Translations under genes and position numbers: made by a program
Shown here: piece by piece, positions 1-7,083 of the stretch
Layout: each line of letters begins with the position of its first letter
How positions within the stretch are numbered: the first letter of the stretch is position 1
Assembly (NCBI GenBank): GCA_965249645.1
Contig: CBDFML010000012.1
Coordinates: forward strand, 1 to 64,000
Direction of reading: 5' to 3'
Length of the DNA: 64,000 bases
Source of the DNA: CAVOEB01 sp965249645
Lineage (GTDB): Bacteria > Pseudomonadota > Alphaproteobacteria > UBA828 > JAPUJA01
Notes under the pieces: generated by a model
The model's input: only the letters and a program-made list of their open reading frames with translations
Database searches by the model: none
Told to the model about the DNA's origin: nothing

Positions 1-2
1 TT

Positions 3-878
3 CTCGGCGCACCCTTCTCGTTTGACACCATGACTCGCCCCGGATCTTACATGGGGCCCCGCAGCCTGCGGGCGGCGTCAGAGTTCATCAGTTCCTATCA
101 TCGTTTCTACGACGTCGACTATCTCGATGAATTCAAGGTCTGCGATATCGGCGATGTCGACCCGACCATGAATCCGGAGCGGGCCAGTGAGAACTTCGAC
201 TGGCTCGAGCAAACGGTTGATATGGTTCTCGATGCGGGCGCAAGGCCCATCGTCATGGGTGGCGATCATTCAATTCCACAGCCGATTCAAAAGGCGGTGT
301 GCCGCAGAATCGAGGGGAATGTCGGCGTACTGCATTTCGATTCCCACCTCGACAACGAGGAGGAGTTGGAAGGCTGGAAACACGGAGACGCCTCCTGCGC
401 CGCCCGCGCACTGGAGATTCCCAACATCCGGCCCGAGAACTACTGCACGATCGGGGTGGACAGCTATTTCAACCTGAAGCTCGAGATGGAACTGCTCGAA
501 AAGCAGGGACACAATGCGTTTTTCCGCGAAGACATCTACGAACGAGGTATCGAGGACGTCGTGCAGGACGCGATCAACCGCGCAACCGATGGGACCGAAG
601 CGGTGTATTTCACGTTTGACATCGACGTGATGGACGGGCCCTGGTGCCCGGCGTCTGAGATGGGACCAAACGTTGGTGGCCTGACATTCCGCGAAATGTT
701 GAAGGCGATTCGGATGATCACAATGCAGTGCAAGATTCGCGGCTTCGACGTTAACTGCGTAGGTCATGAACTCAGTTTGAGCGGCGCGCCTGGAATTTCC
801 GCCAATGTTGAAGTCGCGATGATTCACGAGTATTTGGCCGCCTGCGCGCACCGCAAGGTCAAAGGCGAAGCCTTCTGA
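3..878 (+). CDS. Agmatinase/ureohydrolase-family protein, 5' end outside window
   Basis: Ureohydrolases use a binuclear Mn centre to hydrolyse guanidino compounds such as agmatine, guanidinobutyrate or arginine. The reading frame is open from the window edge, and the residues before the first ATG at 30 look like the family N-terminal motif, so the true start lies upstream. Counting from that ATG, the metal-binding motifs are GGDHS (about 77-81), FDSHLD (about 104-109) and FDIDVMD (about 196-202). The last motif has G where the family usually has P. The exact substrate cannot be read from the sequence. The next gene, an SDR dehydrogenase, follows after 10 bases, so the two probably form an operon. 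Confidence 0.85.
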   Translation, partial: LGAPFSFDTMTRPGSYMGPRSLRAASEFISSYHRFYDVDYLDEFKVCDIGDVDPTMNPERASENFDWLEQTVDMVLDAGARPIVMGGDHSIPQPIQKAVCRRIEGNVGVLHFDSHLDNEEELEGWKHGDASCAARALEIPNIRPENYCTIGVDSYFNLKLEMELLEKQGHNAFFREDIYERGIEDVVQDAINRATDGTEAVYFTFDIDVMDGPWCPASEMGPNVGGLTFREMLKAIRMITMQCKIRGFDVNCVGHELSLSGAPGISANVEVAMIHEYLAACAHRKVKGEAF

Positions 879-888
879 ACGCCTCGGT

Positions 889-1665
889 GTGACCTCGATG
901 GGATTTGATTTTTCAGGAAAGCGGATCTTGGTGACCGGCGGCAGCCGTGGAATTGGCCGAGCTGCGGCTCGGGCGTTCTTCGATGCCGGGGCGCGCGTCG
1001 CGATCAACGGCCGTACAGCGCAATCCGTCGACGCTGCACTTTCCGCTCTGGGTGGAGACGATCGGATGGTTGGCGCGCCGGGCGACATCGCCACAGTGTC
1101 CGGTTGTCAAGCCGCCGTTGGATCCGCCACGGAGCAGCTTGGCGGCCTCGACGTTCTGATAAACAGTGCCGGCGTGGCCGACGACGCGTCGATAGAAAAC
1201 AGCGACGAGGCGATGTGGGACAGGACGCTCGATGTGAACTTGAAGGGCACGTTCTTCTGTTGTCAGGCAGCGTTGACCGCCTTGCGTACGACGAGGGGGA
1301 ATATCGTCAATGTTGCATCCGATGCAGGGCTGATTGGCGAGTCGAACCTCTCCGTTTACTGTGCGTCCAAGGGGGGCGTGGTTAATCTGACCCGCGCCAT
1401 GGCGCTTGAACTGGCGCCGGTGGTCCGGGTCAATTGCGTCTGCCCCGGATATGTCGATACCGATATGGTTCGCCGTGATCTTATCGACGAAAGCAACGAC
1501 CCCGCGGCGGCAGAGCAGAAGCTCATCGACTTTGCACCTTTAAAACGAATCGCGACCTCGGGCGAGATCGCCAGTGCAATTTTGTATCTGGCTTCGCAAG
1601 AGGCGCGCTTTGTTACAGGGGCCGCCTTGCAGATTGACGGCGGAACGACAGCAGGACACTTTTAG
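889..1665 (+). CDS. Short-chain dehydrogenase/reductase (SDR)
   Basis: This is a classical SDR oxidoreductase of about 258 residues, probably cytosolic and NAD(P)-dependent. The cofactor motif TGGSRGIG lies near the N-terminus, NSAG follows the third strand, and the catalytic YCASK motif carries the Tyr and Lys. The C-terminal FVTGAALQIDGG stretch is typical of FabG-like members. The start is either GTG at 889 or ATG at 898; neither has a strong ribosome binding site. It follows the agmatinase-like gene closely, which suggests a shared catabolic role, but the substrate is unknown. Confidence 0.88.
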   Translation: MTSMGFDFSGKRILVTGGSRGIGRAAARAFFDAGARVAINGRTAQSVDAALSALGGDDRMVGAPGDIATVSGCQAAVGSATEQLGGLDVLINSAGVADDASIENSDEAMWDRTLDVNLKGTFFCCQAALTALRTTRGNIVNVASDAGLIGESNLSVYCASKGGVVNLTRAMALELAPVVRVNCVCPGYVDTDMVRRDLIDESNDPAAAEQKLIDFAPLKRIATSGEIASAILYLASQEARFVTGAALQIDGGTTAGHF

Positions 1666-1736
1666 GCACACCCGTTCCTAGCAGTATCAAACTAAACTAG
1701 CGTGAGCTGGGTTGGGGAGATCCGTAGCCTCGGCAG

Positions 1737-1826
1737 GTGAATAATCCGATCCGTTATATCAACAGTTCACCCAAGGTGATCGGCCACGCGGAGATGACAC
1801 ACATCCGCCACCTGTTTTCATCGATG
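1737..1826 (+). pseudogene. Decayed N-terminal fragment of an IS6-family transposase
   Basis: The translation begins MNNPIRYINSSPKVIG and aligns with the start of the intact transposase at 2150-2845 (MKNPFRYFNSSPEVIR). The match fades after about 30 residues (HIRHLFS against YVRYPLS) and no DDE residues follow. It is in the opposite orientation to the intact copy. It is a dead remnant. Confidence 0.7.
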
Positions 1827-1835
1827 TTCGGTAAA

Positions 1836-1861
1836 GGTGGTTGCGTGCCCCCGCAACCACC
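1836..1861. repeat. Perfect 10-bp inverted repeat (hairpin)
   Basis: GGTGGTTGCG (1836-1845) is followed by a six-base loop and its exact reverse complement CGCAACCACC (1852-1861). The T-run after it is weak, so it may be a relic terminator or an IS-associated hairpin. The rest of 1862-2095 shows no convincing gene. Confidence 0.5.
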
Positions 1862-2095
1862 GAGGTTTAATTTCTCCGGAACAGTCGATCCGGGAGTTGG
1901 CGGTTCTGGTGAGCGTCCTTACAGCCTTTTCACCCCGTCCGATTGACCCCCGGGGTGGCGTGGCCGGGACGCGGATGATTTGGCGGAGCAAAGTCGCGGG
2001 GCGAAGCGAACGGGATCGCCCGGCACGCGCCTGACCGCCCGATCGGCCGGCTGCAGCCTATCGCCGCGGACGCGGGCTCGCGGGTTCGGCGCGGC

Positions 2096-2903
2096 GGGTG
2101 CTGTCAGTCTAATGCGAAACAGTCTCCAAATTTGCGTTTCATGCGAACTTCATGCCGCGAGTTCCCGCCACTCGGCCAGCGCAGCCGAGCGGTTTTGCTT
2201 GAAGTCGTCGCGGCAGGTGAGGTGACGGTCGAGGTTGAAGTGATTGTGGAGTGACGCGTGAACGGCGGCGAACTTTTGCAGGGTCTTGATGTCCCTGAAT
2301 TTCACCATCGCTCCTTCCCGTCGTCGAAACGGCTGGTGTGAGTTTTCGGCTCGGTTGTTGAGCCAGCGCCCACATTCCTGGTCGGCGGCGTTACCGATCA
2401 TATTCATCGCCGCTCGATACGACCGAAGCCGATCTGTGACGATCACCTGAGGCCGGCCGTATCTTTTCATCGCGCGCTTTAGAAACTTGAGCGCGGCCTG
2501 GCGATCCCGGCGTTTCGTAGCAAAAACCTCGAGTACCTCTCCCTCGTGATCGACGGCGCGCCAGAGATAATGCGTCTCCCCATTGATCCGCACGAACACC
2601 TCGTCCAGATGCCAGCGCCAGCGGGAATACGAGGCATCATGAAGGCGCCGCTTCCTGATCTCTGCGGCGAACATCGGACCGAACCGGTTCCACCACATCC
2701 GTACGGTTTCATGGCAGATGTCGATACCGCGCTCGAACAGCAGATCTTCGACCTGTCTCAGTGACAACGGGTAGCGAACGTACATCATCACCGTGAGGCG
2801 AATCACCTCGGGCGAACTATTGAAATAGCGGAAGGGATTTTTCATCCGTCAACGCTACGGCGTGCTGCCGCCAGCCTCAACTGAATTTGCTCTGACAGAG
2901 CCC
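2096..2903 (-). mobile_element. IS6-family insertion sequence
   Basis: The element holds a single transposase gene on the minus strand. The probable ends share the core CTGTCAG (2101-2107) and its complement CTGACAG (2892-2898), each within a few bases of a G-run. This fits imperfect terminal inverted repeats. The right end abuts sequence homologous to an IS21-type terminus, so it probably inserted there. The exact ends are approximate, and no target duplication was identified. Confidence 0.7.
2150..2845 (-). CDS. IS6-family transposase
   Basis: This DDE transposase of 231 residues has the usual IS6-family length. It opens with MKNPFRYFNSSPEVI and an HTH-like segment (LSLRQVEDLLFERGI). The catalytic residues sit in HLDEVFVRING (first Asp), IVTDRLRSY (second Asp) and NRAENSHQPFRRRE (Glu). 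No frameshift or internal stop is visible, so it may be active. Confidence 0.93.
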   Translation of the reverse strand: MKNPFRYFNSSPEVIRLTVMMYVRYPLSLRQVEDLLFERGIDICHETVRMWWNRFGPMFAAEIRKRRLHDASYSRWRWHLDEVFVRINGETHYLWRAVDHEGEVLEVFATKRRDRQAALKFLKRAMKRYGRPQVIVTDRLRSYRAAMNMIGNAADQECGRWLNNRAENSHQPFRRREGAMVKFRDIKTLQKFAAVHASLHNHFNLDRHLTCRDDFKQNRSAALAEWRELAA

Positions 2904-3068
2904 CCGTGGGCCCACAGGTCCCTCCCGCGCGCGCCGCTGCGTCGGCCTGTTGAGGGCACGCCGCGTCGCACGCGGGGCCCTCCCATGGACTACGGGGACA
3001 AGCCCGCAGCCGCCAAGTGGTCCCTTCTTACACCGCCACGGTGGTCCCTTTTTGCTCCGCCATTGACA
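2901..3068 (+). mobile_element. Remnant end of an IS21-family element
   Basis: This segment matches the reverse complement of 61332-61500, the noncoding end of the IS21-family element beyond istB. Shared stretches include CCCCCGTGGGCCCACAGG, GGGGCCCTCCCATGGACTAC and the terminal CCNTTGACA. The match is clear but not identical, so this is a different member of the family. Its istB side has been replaced by the IS6 element. From 3069 to 3300 I see no gene and only a weak promoter-like TTGACA at 3183. Confidence 0.75.
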
Positions 3069-3300
3069 GGTGATTCGGAAAATGCACATTTGGCCCGAAT
3101 TCACGCGACAACACTTGCGCCGAGGGCACTGCCCGCACACTCAGGCTCAGCGCGGGCTCGCGCGCGGAATTCAAAAAAGATGTTGACACGTGTTATCCAT
3201 AAGGGACATGTTTTCGTCAGCGTGAGTTGGTGTGCCCGCACCAGACCCCGTCCGGCATCATCGCCGCGGCGGGTTTTTTGTTGCCTGAAGGAGGCCGATC

Positions 3301-3756
3301 ATGAGCCGTGCAACCTCATTGAAGGGTCTGTTGGACAATCTGCGCTTCATTATCGAGTGGAAGACCTGGGCGGTGCTCGTCGTGTTCGCGCTCGGGGTCG
3401 CTGTCGGCTCGGTCTGGTGTCTCGCGGACGCCCAAGCCGGCAAGCCGCGTGATGGCGCAGAACGTCTCGACAGCGGTGATGGCGCGGCGGCACGAGCCGC
3501 CGGACTCGCTCGACTACTTCCCGACACCGCCATGGGCGACGCGAGCGCTCTGCGAGCATCTCGATTATTGGGGCAAGATCGAGCCGGAGTCCGTATGGGA
3601 CCCAGCGTGCGGCGAGGGTCACATGGTCCGCCCGCTGACCGAATACTTCGCCCGCGTCGAAGCGTCCGACGTTCACGATTACGGGCACGGCTACGCGGTC
3701 GACGATTTCCTGGCCGGCGGGCTGCTGTCACCGTGGGAACCAACCGAGCCGGTTGA
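3301..3756 (+). CDS. Small membrane protein of phage origin (overlapping 3' part)
   Basis: A strong ribosome binding site AAGGAGG (3288-3294) supports this start. Residues 1-50 look real: a short amphipathic start and then one membrane segment (WAVLVVFALGVAVGSVW). Beyond about residue 50 the frame overlaps the methyltransferase-like gene at 3449 and becomes Arg/Ala-rich, as expected for a shadow frame. The natural protein may have ended near 3450, with the stop lost. Its function is unknown, and it opens the prophage 1 gene set. Confidence 0.4.
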   Translation: MSRATSLKGLLDNLRFIIEWKTWAVLVVFALGVAVGSVWCLADAQAGKPRDGAERLDSGDGAAARAAGLARLLPDTAMGDASALRASRLLGQDRAGVRMGPSVRRGSHGPPADRILRPRRSVRRSRLRARLRGRRFPGRRAAVTVGTNRAG

Positions 3757-4096
3757 CTGGATCATCACTGACCCGCCATTCAACCAGGCCGTGGCATTCG
3801 CGCGCCGCGGCCTCGAGCTTGCCAATGTGGGCGTGTGCCTGCTGGTCCGCACGACCTTCCTGGAAGGGATCGGGCGGCACGCCACACTGTTCGAACCGCA
3901 TCCGCCCGAGTGGATCTGTCAGTTCACGGAGCGGGTGCCGATGATCAAGAGCAGGCTCTCGCGAACCGCGGCCAGCGCCACCGCCTACTGCTGGATCGTC
4001 TGGGTTCAGCCGGCCAAACCCATCGGCCGGCCCGGCCCGGGGTTCGTGTGGCTGCCGCCCTGCCGCAAGCGGCTTGAGCGTGACGACGACTACTGA
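3449..4096 (+). CDS. Phage DNA adenine methyltransferase-like protein
   Basis: The protein of about 215 residues opens with a FPTPPWATRAL segment common in phage methyltransferases. A SAM-binding motif DPACGEG lies at about 51-57 and the catalytic motif DPPF at about 108-111, as in N6-adenine or N4-cytosine methyltransferases. It is short for a full enzyme with a target recognition domain, so it may act alone with low specificity. The start is GTG 3449 or ATG 3452. Together with the next gene it forms a methylation-themed pair at the left of prophage 1. Confidence 0.72.
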   Translation: MMAQNVSTAVMARRHEPPDSLDYFPTPPWATRALCEHLDYWGKIEPESVWDPACGEGHMVRPLTEYFARVEASDVHDYGHGYAVDDFLAGGLLSPWEPTEPVDWIITDPPFNQAVAFARRGLELANVGVCLLVRTTFLEGIGRHATLFEPHPPEWICQFTERVPMIKSRLSRTAASATAYCWIVWVQPAKPIGRPGPGFVWLPPCRKRLERDDDY

Positions 4097-4415
4097 GGCC
4101 CGCCCTTGCATGACCTGGCTCCACATACCGCCGCCGGTGCTGACGCCGGCGGCGCGGGATCACAAGGACGGAGCGACGACGCTTGCCAACACGCCGGTGA
4201 ACGGCCTGCTTGGCCGCCAGGTCCTGAAGACCGGGACGGCTGGGAGCGATTCCTCCGCTGCGCGCCGGACCTTGAACCCGCTGTTCGTCGAGACTCTGAT
4301 GGGCTGGCCCACCGGGTGGACCGGCTTCGACTCTGCGGCAACGGCGTGGTCCCATTGGTTGCCGCGCATGCGTGGCGAACTCTCAAGGCTCGGTTCGACG
4401 AAGCCTGCGACTTGA
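4074..4415 (+). CDS. Phage protein resembling the C-terminus of cytosine methyltransferases
   Basis: The segment NPLFVETLMGWPTGWTG resembles the C-terminal end of phage DNA cytosine methyltransferases, but the catalytic domain is absent. It is usual to find this as a small stand-alone phage gene. The start is ATG 4074, overlapping the previous gene by 23 bases, or ATG 4110. Its function is not established; DNA modification or packaging support is inference. Confidence 0.55.
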   Translation: MSVTTTTEARPCMTWLHIPPPVLTPAARDHKDGATTLANTPVNGLLGRQVLKTGTAGSDSSAARRTLNPLFVETLMGWPTGWTGFDSAATAWSHWLPRMRGELSRLGSTKPAT

Positions 4416-4464
4416 CAGAGCAAACCAGTTATTCCCTAAATGAGGAAGCGGGGAGAGGCTTCAA

Positions 4465-4855
4465 ATGCGGCGATTGAGCTTGGTTGTTGTGGCCACCTTC
4501 GTTGTGGCTATCGTCGGCGCCTTGGGGGTTGCGGGGCCAACAGAGGCAGCCGAGACGCTTACCGCTGCTCAAGAAGAAAAAGTTCTCGATGGGCTTCGCA
4601 AGATTTTGAAAGATCCGAATTCGGCAATCCTTGGTCAAATAGAGGCCGGCCCGGAAGAGAGTGGAACTATCTATATTTGTGGTTTCGTGAATGCCAAGAA
4701 TTCGTTTGGGGGATACACGGGCGACAAGCCATTCATCGGCATGTTGCCCCCCCCCCCCGACGGACGCTTTCATTGCACTTGGTATCGGCGGCACAGAATC
4801 AGACTCGATTGGCCTCAATAACACCTGCAAGAGCCATGGTTTGGGTTTGTGGTGA
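4465..4855 (+). pseudogene. Exported small protein, frameshifted at a 12-C tract
   Basis: The N-terminus is a signal peptide (LVVVATFVVAIVGALGVAG), followed by a conserved-looking core (LRKILKDPNSAILG, YICGFVNAKNSFGGYTG). A run of twelve C bases (4747-4758) breaks the frame. In the given frame the protein ends at 4821 with an Arg-rich tail. A +1 shift at the tract restores a natural tail (AFIALGIGGTESDSIGLNN ending at TGA 4853-4855). The break is either a sequencing error or genuine slippage. The function of the mature periplasmic protein is unknown. Confidence 0.6.
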
Positions 4856-5073
4856 GCTGAATAATGGAGGGTTCCTGCCCGAGCCCTTTGGGCCCCTTGG
4901 GTTGCTACCCCATTTCAGCACGCAATGATCTTGATTTGAGCGTCTGTTCGCCGCCCGCGTCCGAGACGGCTTTCGATCTGATCGGCGCCGAATCAGTATT
5001 GGCGGGTCGTCCTCCCTTGCGAACTCTGGGGCCAGTTCCGACCGGTCCCGGAGTTCGTTGGAGGCAATGGACC

Positions 5074-5358
5074 CTACGCCGAGAATTGAAGCTTGATGCC
5101 GCAGGCCTCCGCCACCTTGGTTAGCGTGTCGAGGCGTGGGTTGCGCCGGCCGGACAGTGCGCGCGAGAGCGCCACACGGTCGAGATTGGCTTGACGCGCG
5201 AGCTCGGACACGCCGCCACGCGTTTCGGCGACGTTGCGAAACGCCTTCATGAGCAGACGCGGGTCGTCATCCATTTCCTCGATCGCGGCGTTCAGATAGG
5301 CGGCGATGTCCTCGGGCGTCTTCAGATAGTCGGTCGCCTTGTGGTCTCGTAATGGCAT
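5074..5358 (-). CDS. HTH antitoxin of a type II toxin-antitoxin pair (HigA-like)
   Basis: This protein of about 94 residues opens with MPLRDHKATDYL and has a C-terminal HTH (ELARQANLDRVALSRALSG). That matches the addiction-module antidote family found next to RelE/HigB-type killers. The start at 5358 is chosen because GGGAG precedes it and it lies one base after the toxin stop. It neutralises the toxin and probably represses the shared promoter through the inverted repeat at 5688-5707. The toxin-first order is typical of HigBA. Confidence 0.82.
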   Translation of the reverse strand: MPLRDHKATDYLKTPEDIAAYLNAAIEEMDDDPRLLMKAFRNVAETRGGVSELARQANLDRVALSRALSGRRNPRLDTLTKVAEACGIKLQFSA

Positions 5359-5359
5359 G

Positions 5360-5680
5360 TCATTTCTCCCGTCTATAGACTTTCCAGTTGGCCTGAGCGA
5401 TTGCGATTTCGCGGTCCTGGTGTCGTTTGTCGCCACCGCCAAGAAGGATTACCAAAGTGTCTCCGTCGCGCCCGTAATAGACCCGGTAGCCGGGGCCGAA
5501 GTGGATTCTGAGTTCGGACACGCCCTGGCCGACGCTTTTGTGGTCTCCGAAGTTTCCGATCTCGACCCGGTCAATCCGGGTCTGGATGCGGGCGCGTGCT
5601 TTAGGGCTCAAACGGCGGAACCAAGCGTCAAAGCGGTCCTTGCCATCTTCTCCGATGTAATGCACGACCCTGATTGTCAT
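5360..5680 (-). CDS. RelE/HigB-type toxin (addiction module killer protein)
   Basis: The protein of 106 residues shows the compact RelE/ParE fold signature. It has a helical start (FDAWFRRLSPKARARIQTRI), the GVSELRIHFGPGYRVYYG segment typical of the killer family, and LVILLGGGDKRHQDREIAIA near the end. Members usually cut mRNA at the ribosome. It is the first gene of the pair. Its start codon lies so close to the -10 box that the message should be nearly leaderless. Confidence 0.85.
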   Translation of the reverse strand: MTIRVVHYIGEDGKDRFDAWFRRLSPKARARIQTRIDRVEIGNFGDHKSVGQGVSELRIHFGPGYRVYYGRDGDTLVILLGGGDKRHQDREIAIAQANWKVYRREK

Positions 5681-5686
5681 GATCTA

Positions 5687-5715
5687 ACTGTAGTCAATTG
5701 GCTACAGCTTGTCAA
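5687..5715 (-). promoter_or_regulatory. Promoter and operator of the toxin-antitoxin pair
   Basis: Read on the minus strand, TTGACA (5710-5715) is followed by a 17-base spacer and TACAGT (5687-5692). The inverted repeat CTGTAG/CTACAG (5702-5707 and 5688-5693) overlaps the -10 box and is a good antitoxin-operator candidate. The expected start of transcription is at or within a few bases of the toxin ATG at 5680. Confidence 0.65.
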
Positions 5716-6071
5716 GAAGGAGAGTGCGCCCGGGCCATCGAGCTAGCCGATTCGGTCGACCGTGATCCTGCATCCGTTGGAGTTTCGCGACGCGGACCTG
5801 GAGCGGCTCGCCGCCGGTGTGATCTGTTGCCAGACGGCGAACGCAGCCATCAAAGCTAGTGCGGGCGGATAGACCACGGTCGGGTACCCCCCGATCGCGC
5901 CGGGGCAGATCCGGCAGCCCGCTCCAACTCCTATTGCCCGGGGGCGCCACCTGGCCGACCCGAGGTTTGGTAGGTGTTGCTGGGTTCGCGGCCTGCGAAT
6001 CGGACCTGGCGGGGCTCTACGGGGTTTGTGGCAAGGTATTTCTGGAAAAGGGAGGTTCGGGATTGTGCCGA
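5716..6071. other. Intergenic stretch without a supported gene
   Basis: Open frames exist on both strands, but none has a ribosome binding site or a recognisable domain. A minus-strand frame (5702-5950) has short plausible-looking stretches and could be a relic. I see nothing else firm here. Confidence 0.4.
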
Positions 6072-6410
6072 TCAGTGCAGCAGGTCACCCAGCCCGAGGG
6101 ACTTGAATCGGGCGATCATTGGCGCATTGGACCCGCCATCAATGCCGGTGAACTCATGTCCGTGGTCGGTATGCCAGCACATGATCACGCGGATGCCTTC
6201 GACGAACTCTTCGGCATTGTCGTACACGTCGGTGTCAACATCGCCCTCGCAATACGTAACGACCGTGAGGGTCCACGGGTTGCCCCAAATGCCGTAATAG
6301 GCGACGTCTTGGGAGGTGTCGAATTGCGCGAAGCCGTTTGACGATGAGCAGGCCGCGGCATCAAGTGTGTGCCGGTCGGCGTCCAGCATGAATTGACGCT
6401 GTGTCTTCAT
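6072..6410 (-). CDS. Hypothetical phage protein, 112 aa
   Basis: The start at 6410 is supported by GGAGAAAACCG just upstream. The protein (MKTQRQFMLDADRHTL...) has no recognised domain. Aromatic and acidic residues are frequent (YYGIWGNPWTL, YDNAEEFVEGI). It is the last gene of the minus-strand operon that reads from 10724 and overlaps its upstream neighbour by four bases. Its function is unknown. Confidence 0.65.
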   Translation of the reverse strand: MKTQRQFMLDADRHTLDAAACSSSNGFAQFDTSQDVAYYGIWGNPWTLTVVTYCEGDVDTDVYDNAEEFVEGIRVIMCWHTDHGHEFTGIDGGSNAPMIARFKSLGLGDLLH

Positions 6411-6796
6411 CGGTTTTCTCCTTGGGTGGGGTTGTTGGGTCTCGTGGCGGCGAGTTCCGCGATGTCCACGCCGAGTTTGTCGGCGAACCATTCGGCCACG
6501 ATCCGGCGATGACACCAGTTCGCGGCGCTGAACGGCGGCTTTTCCCAACAGAGCAGAACCGGCTCGGCGTCGCCGGCCAGCTCGTGTAATTCGTCCCACA
6601 CGACCCGGGCATCGAGGTGGCCGACGATGTCGCGGAAGTAGATTTTCCGATACTGAGCTCCGGACATGCGCATCATCTCACGGGTCGGCGCGAGCGTCGG
6701 GTATCGCCGGTATCCGGCCGGCGTCCCGCGCGGCTCCCAGCGGGCGATCGAGATTCGACCGGGGCCGGCGTAGGTCTTGAAGCTTGCAGTCTTCAT
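6407..6796 (-). CDS. DUF488-like protein
   Basis: The protein of 129 residues has features of the DUF488 family: a conserved aromatic/Arg N-terminal half, the segment VLLCWEKPPFSAANWCHRRIVAEWF with a Cys and a CHRR motif, and an FADKLG region. DUF488 proteins are small and of unknown biochemistry, often near stress or mobile genes. It overlaps the genes on both sides by four bases, indicating translational coupling within the operon. Confidence 0.75.
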   Translation of the reverse strand: MKTASFKTYAGPGRISIARWEPRGTPAGYRRYPTLAPTREMMRMSGAQYRKIYFRDIVGHLDARVVWDELHELAGDAEPVLLCWEKPPFSAANWCHRRIVAEWFADKLGVDIAELAATRPNNPTQGENR

Positions 6797-7083
6797 TGGC
6801 TCATCTCCTGTTCGTATTCGCGCTCGTAGGCCTCGGTGTCTAGAGTCGGCTCATAGTGGTCTATGTGGCGGCCCTCGAAGACGGCGATGATCTCGATGTC
6901 GTCGGGGTTGCCGGGGTCTTCCGGATAGCTCGTGGTCATCTGCCGTTTGGCCTCACGCGCCGCCAAGGTCGGCGTCCCCGCTCTGACGACGTGAACGAAC
7001 GTCGCGGCCCGGAGCCCGTCACTCCAGTCGGTGTCCGGGTGCAGGCCGATGACGGTGTAGATATTCAAGCTTGTAGGTCCCAT
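6793..7083 (-). CDS. Hypothetical phage protein, 96 aa
   Basis: The ATG at 7083 is preceded by GGGAGAAATCTG, and this start also overlaps the stop of the metallopeptidase/VWA gene. The protein reads MGPTSLNIYTVIGLHPDTD and ends in an acidic tail (EAYEREYEQEMSQ). No domain is recognised. Its place between the VWA gene and DUF488 ties it to the operon only by position. Confidence 0.65.
   Translation of the reverse strand: MGPTSLNIYTVIGLHPDTDWSDGLRAATFVHVVRAGTPTLAAREAKRQMTTSYPEDPGNPDDIEIIAVFEGRHIDHYEPTLDTEAYEREYEQEMSQ

Noticed and set aside
3183..3211. Promoter-like TTGACA before the first prophage 1 gene
   Set aside because: The -35 is perfect but no acceptable -10 is found at 16-18 bases, and the region is near IS junctions.
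3250..3280. GC-rich stretch followed by TTTTTT before 3301
   Set aside because: The arms do not pair well enough for a rho-independent terminator.
5702..5950. Minus-strand frame upstream of the toxin gene
   Set aside because: It has no ribosome binding site, no domain and Arg/Pro-rich composition typical of shadow frames.
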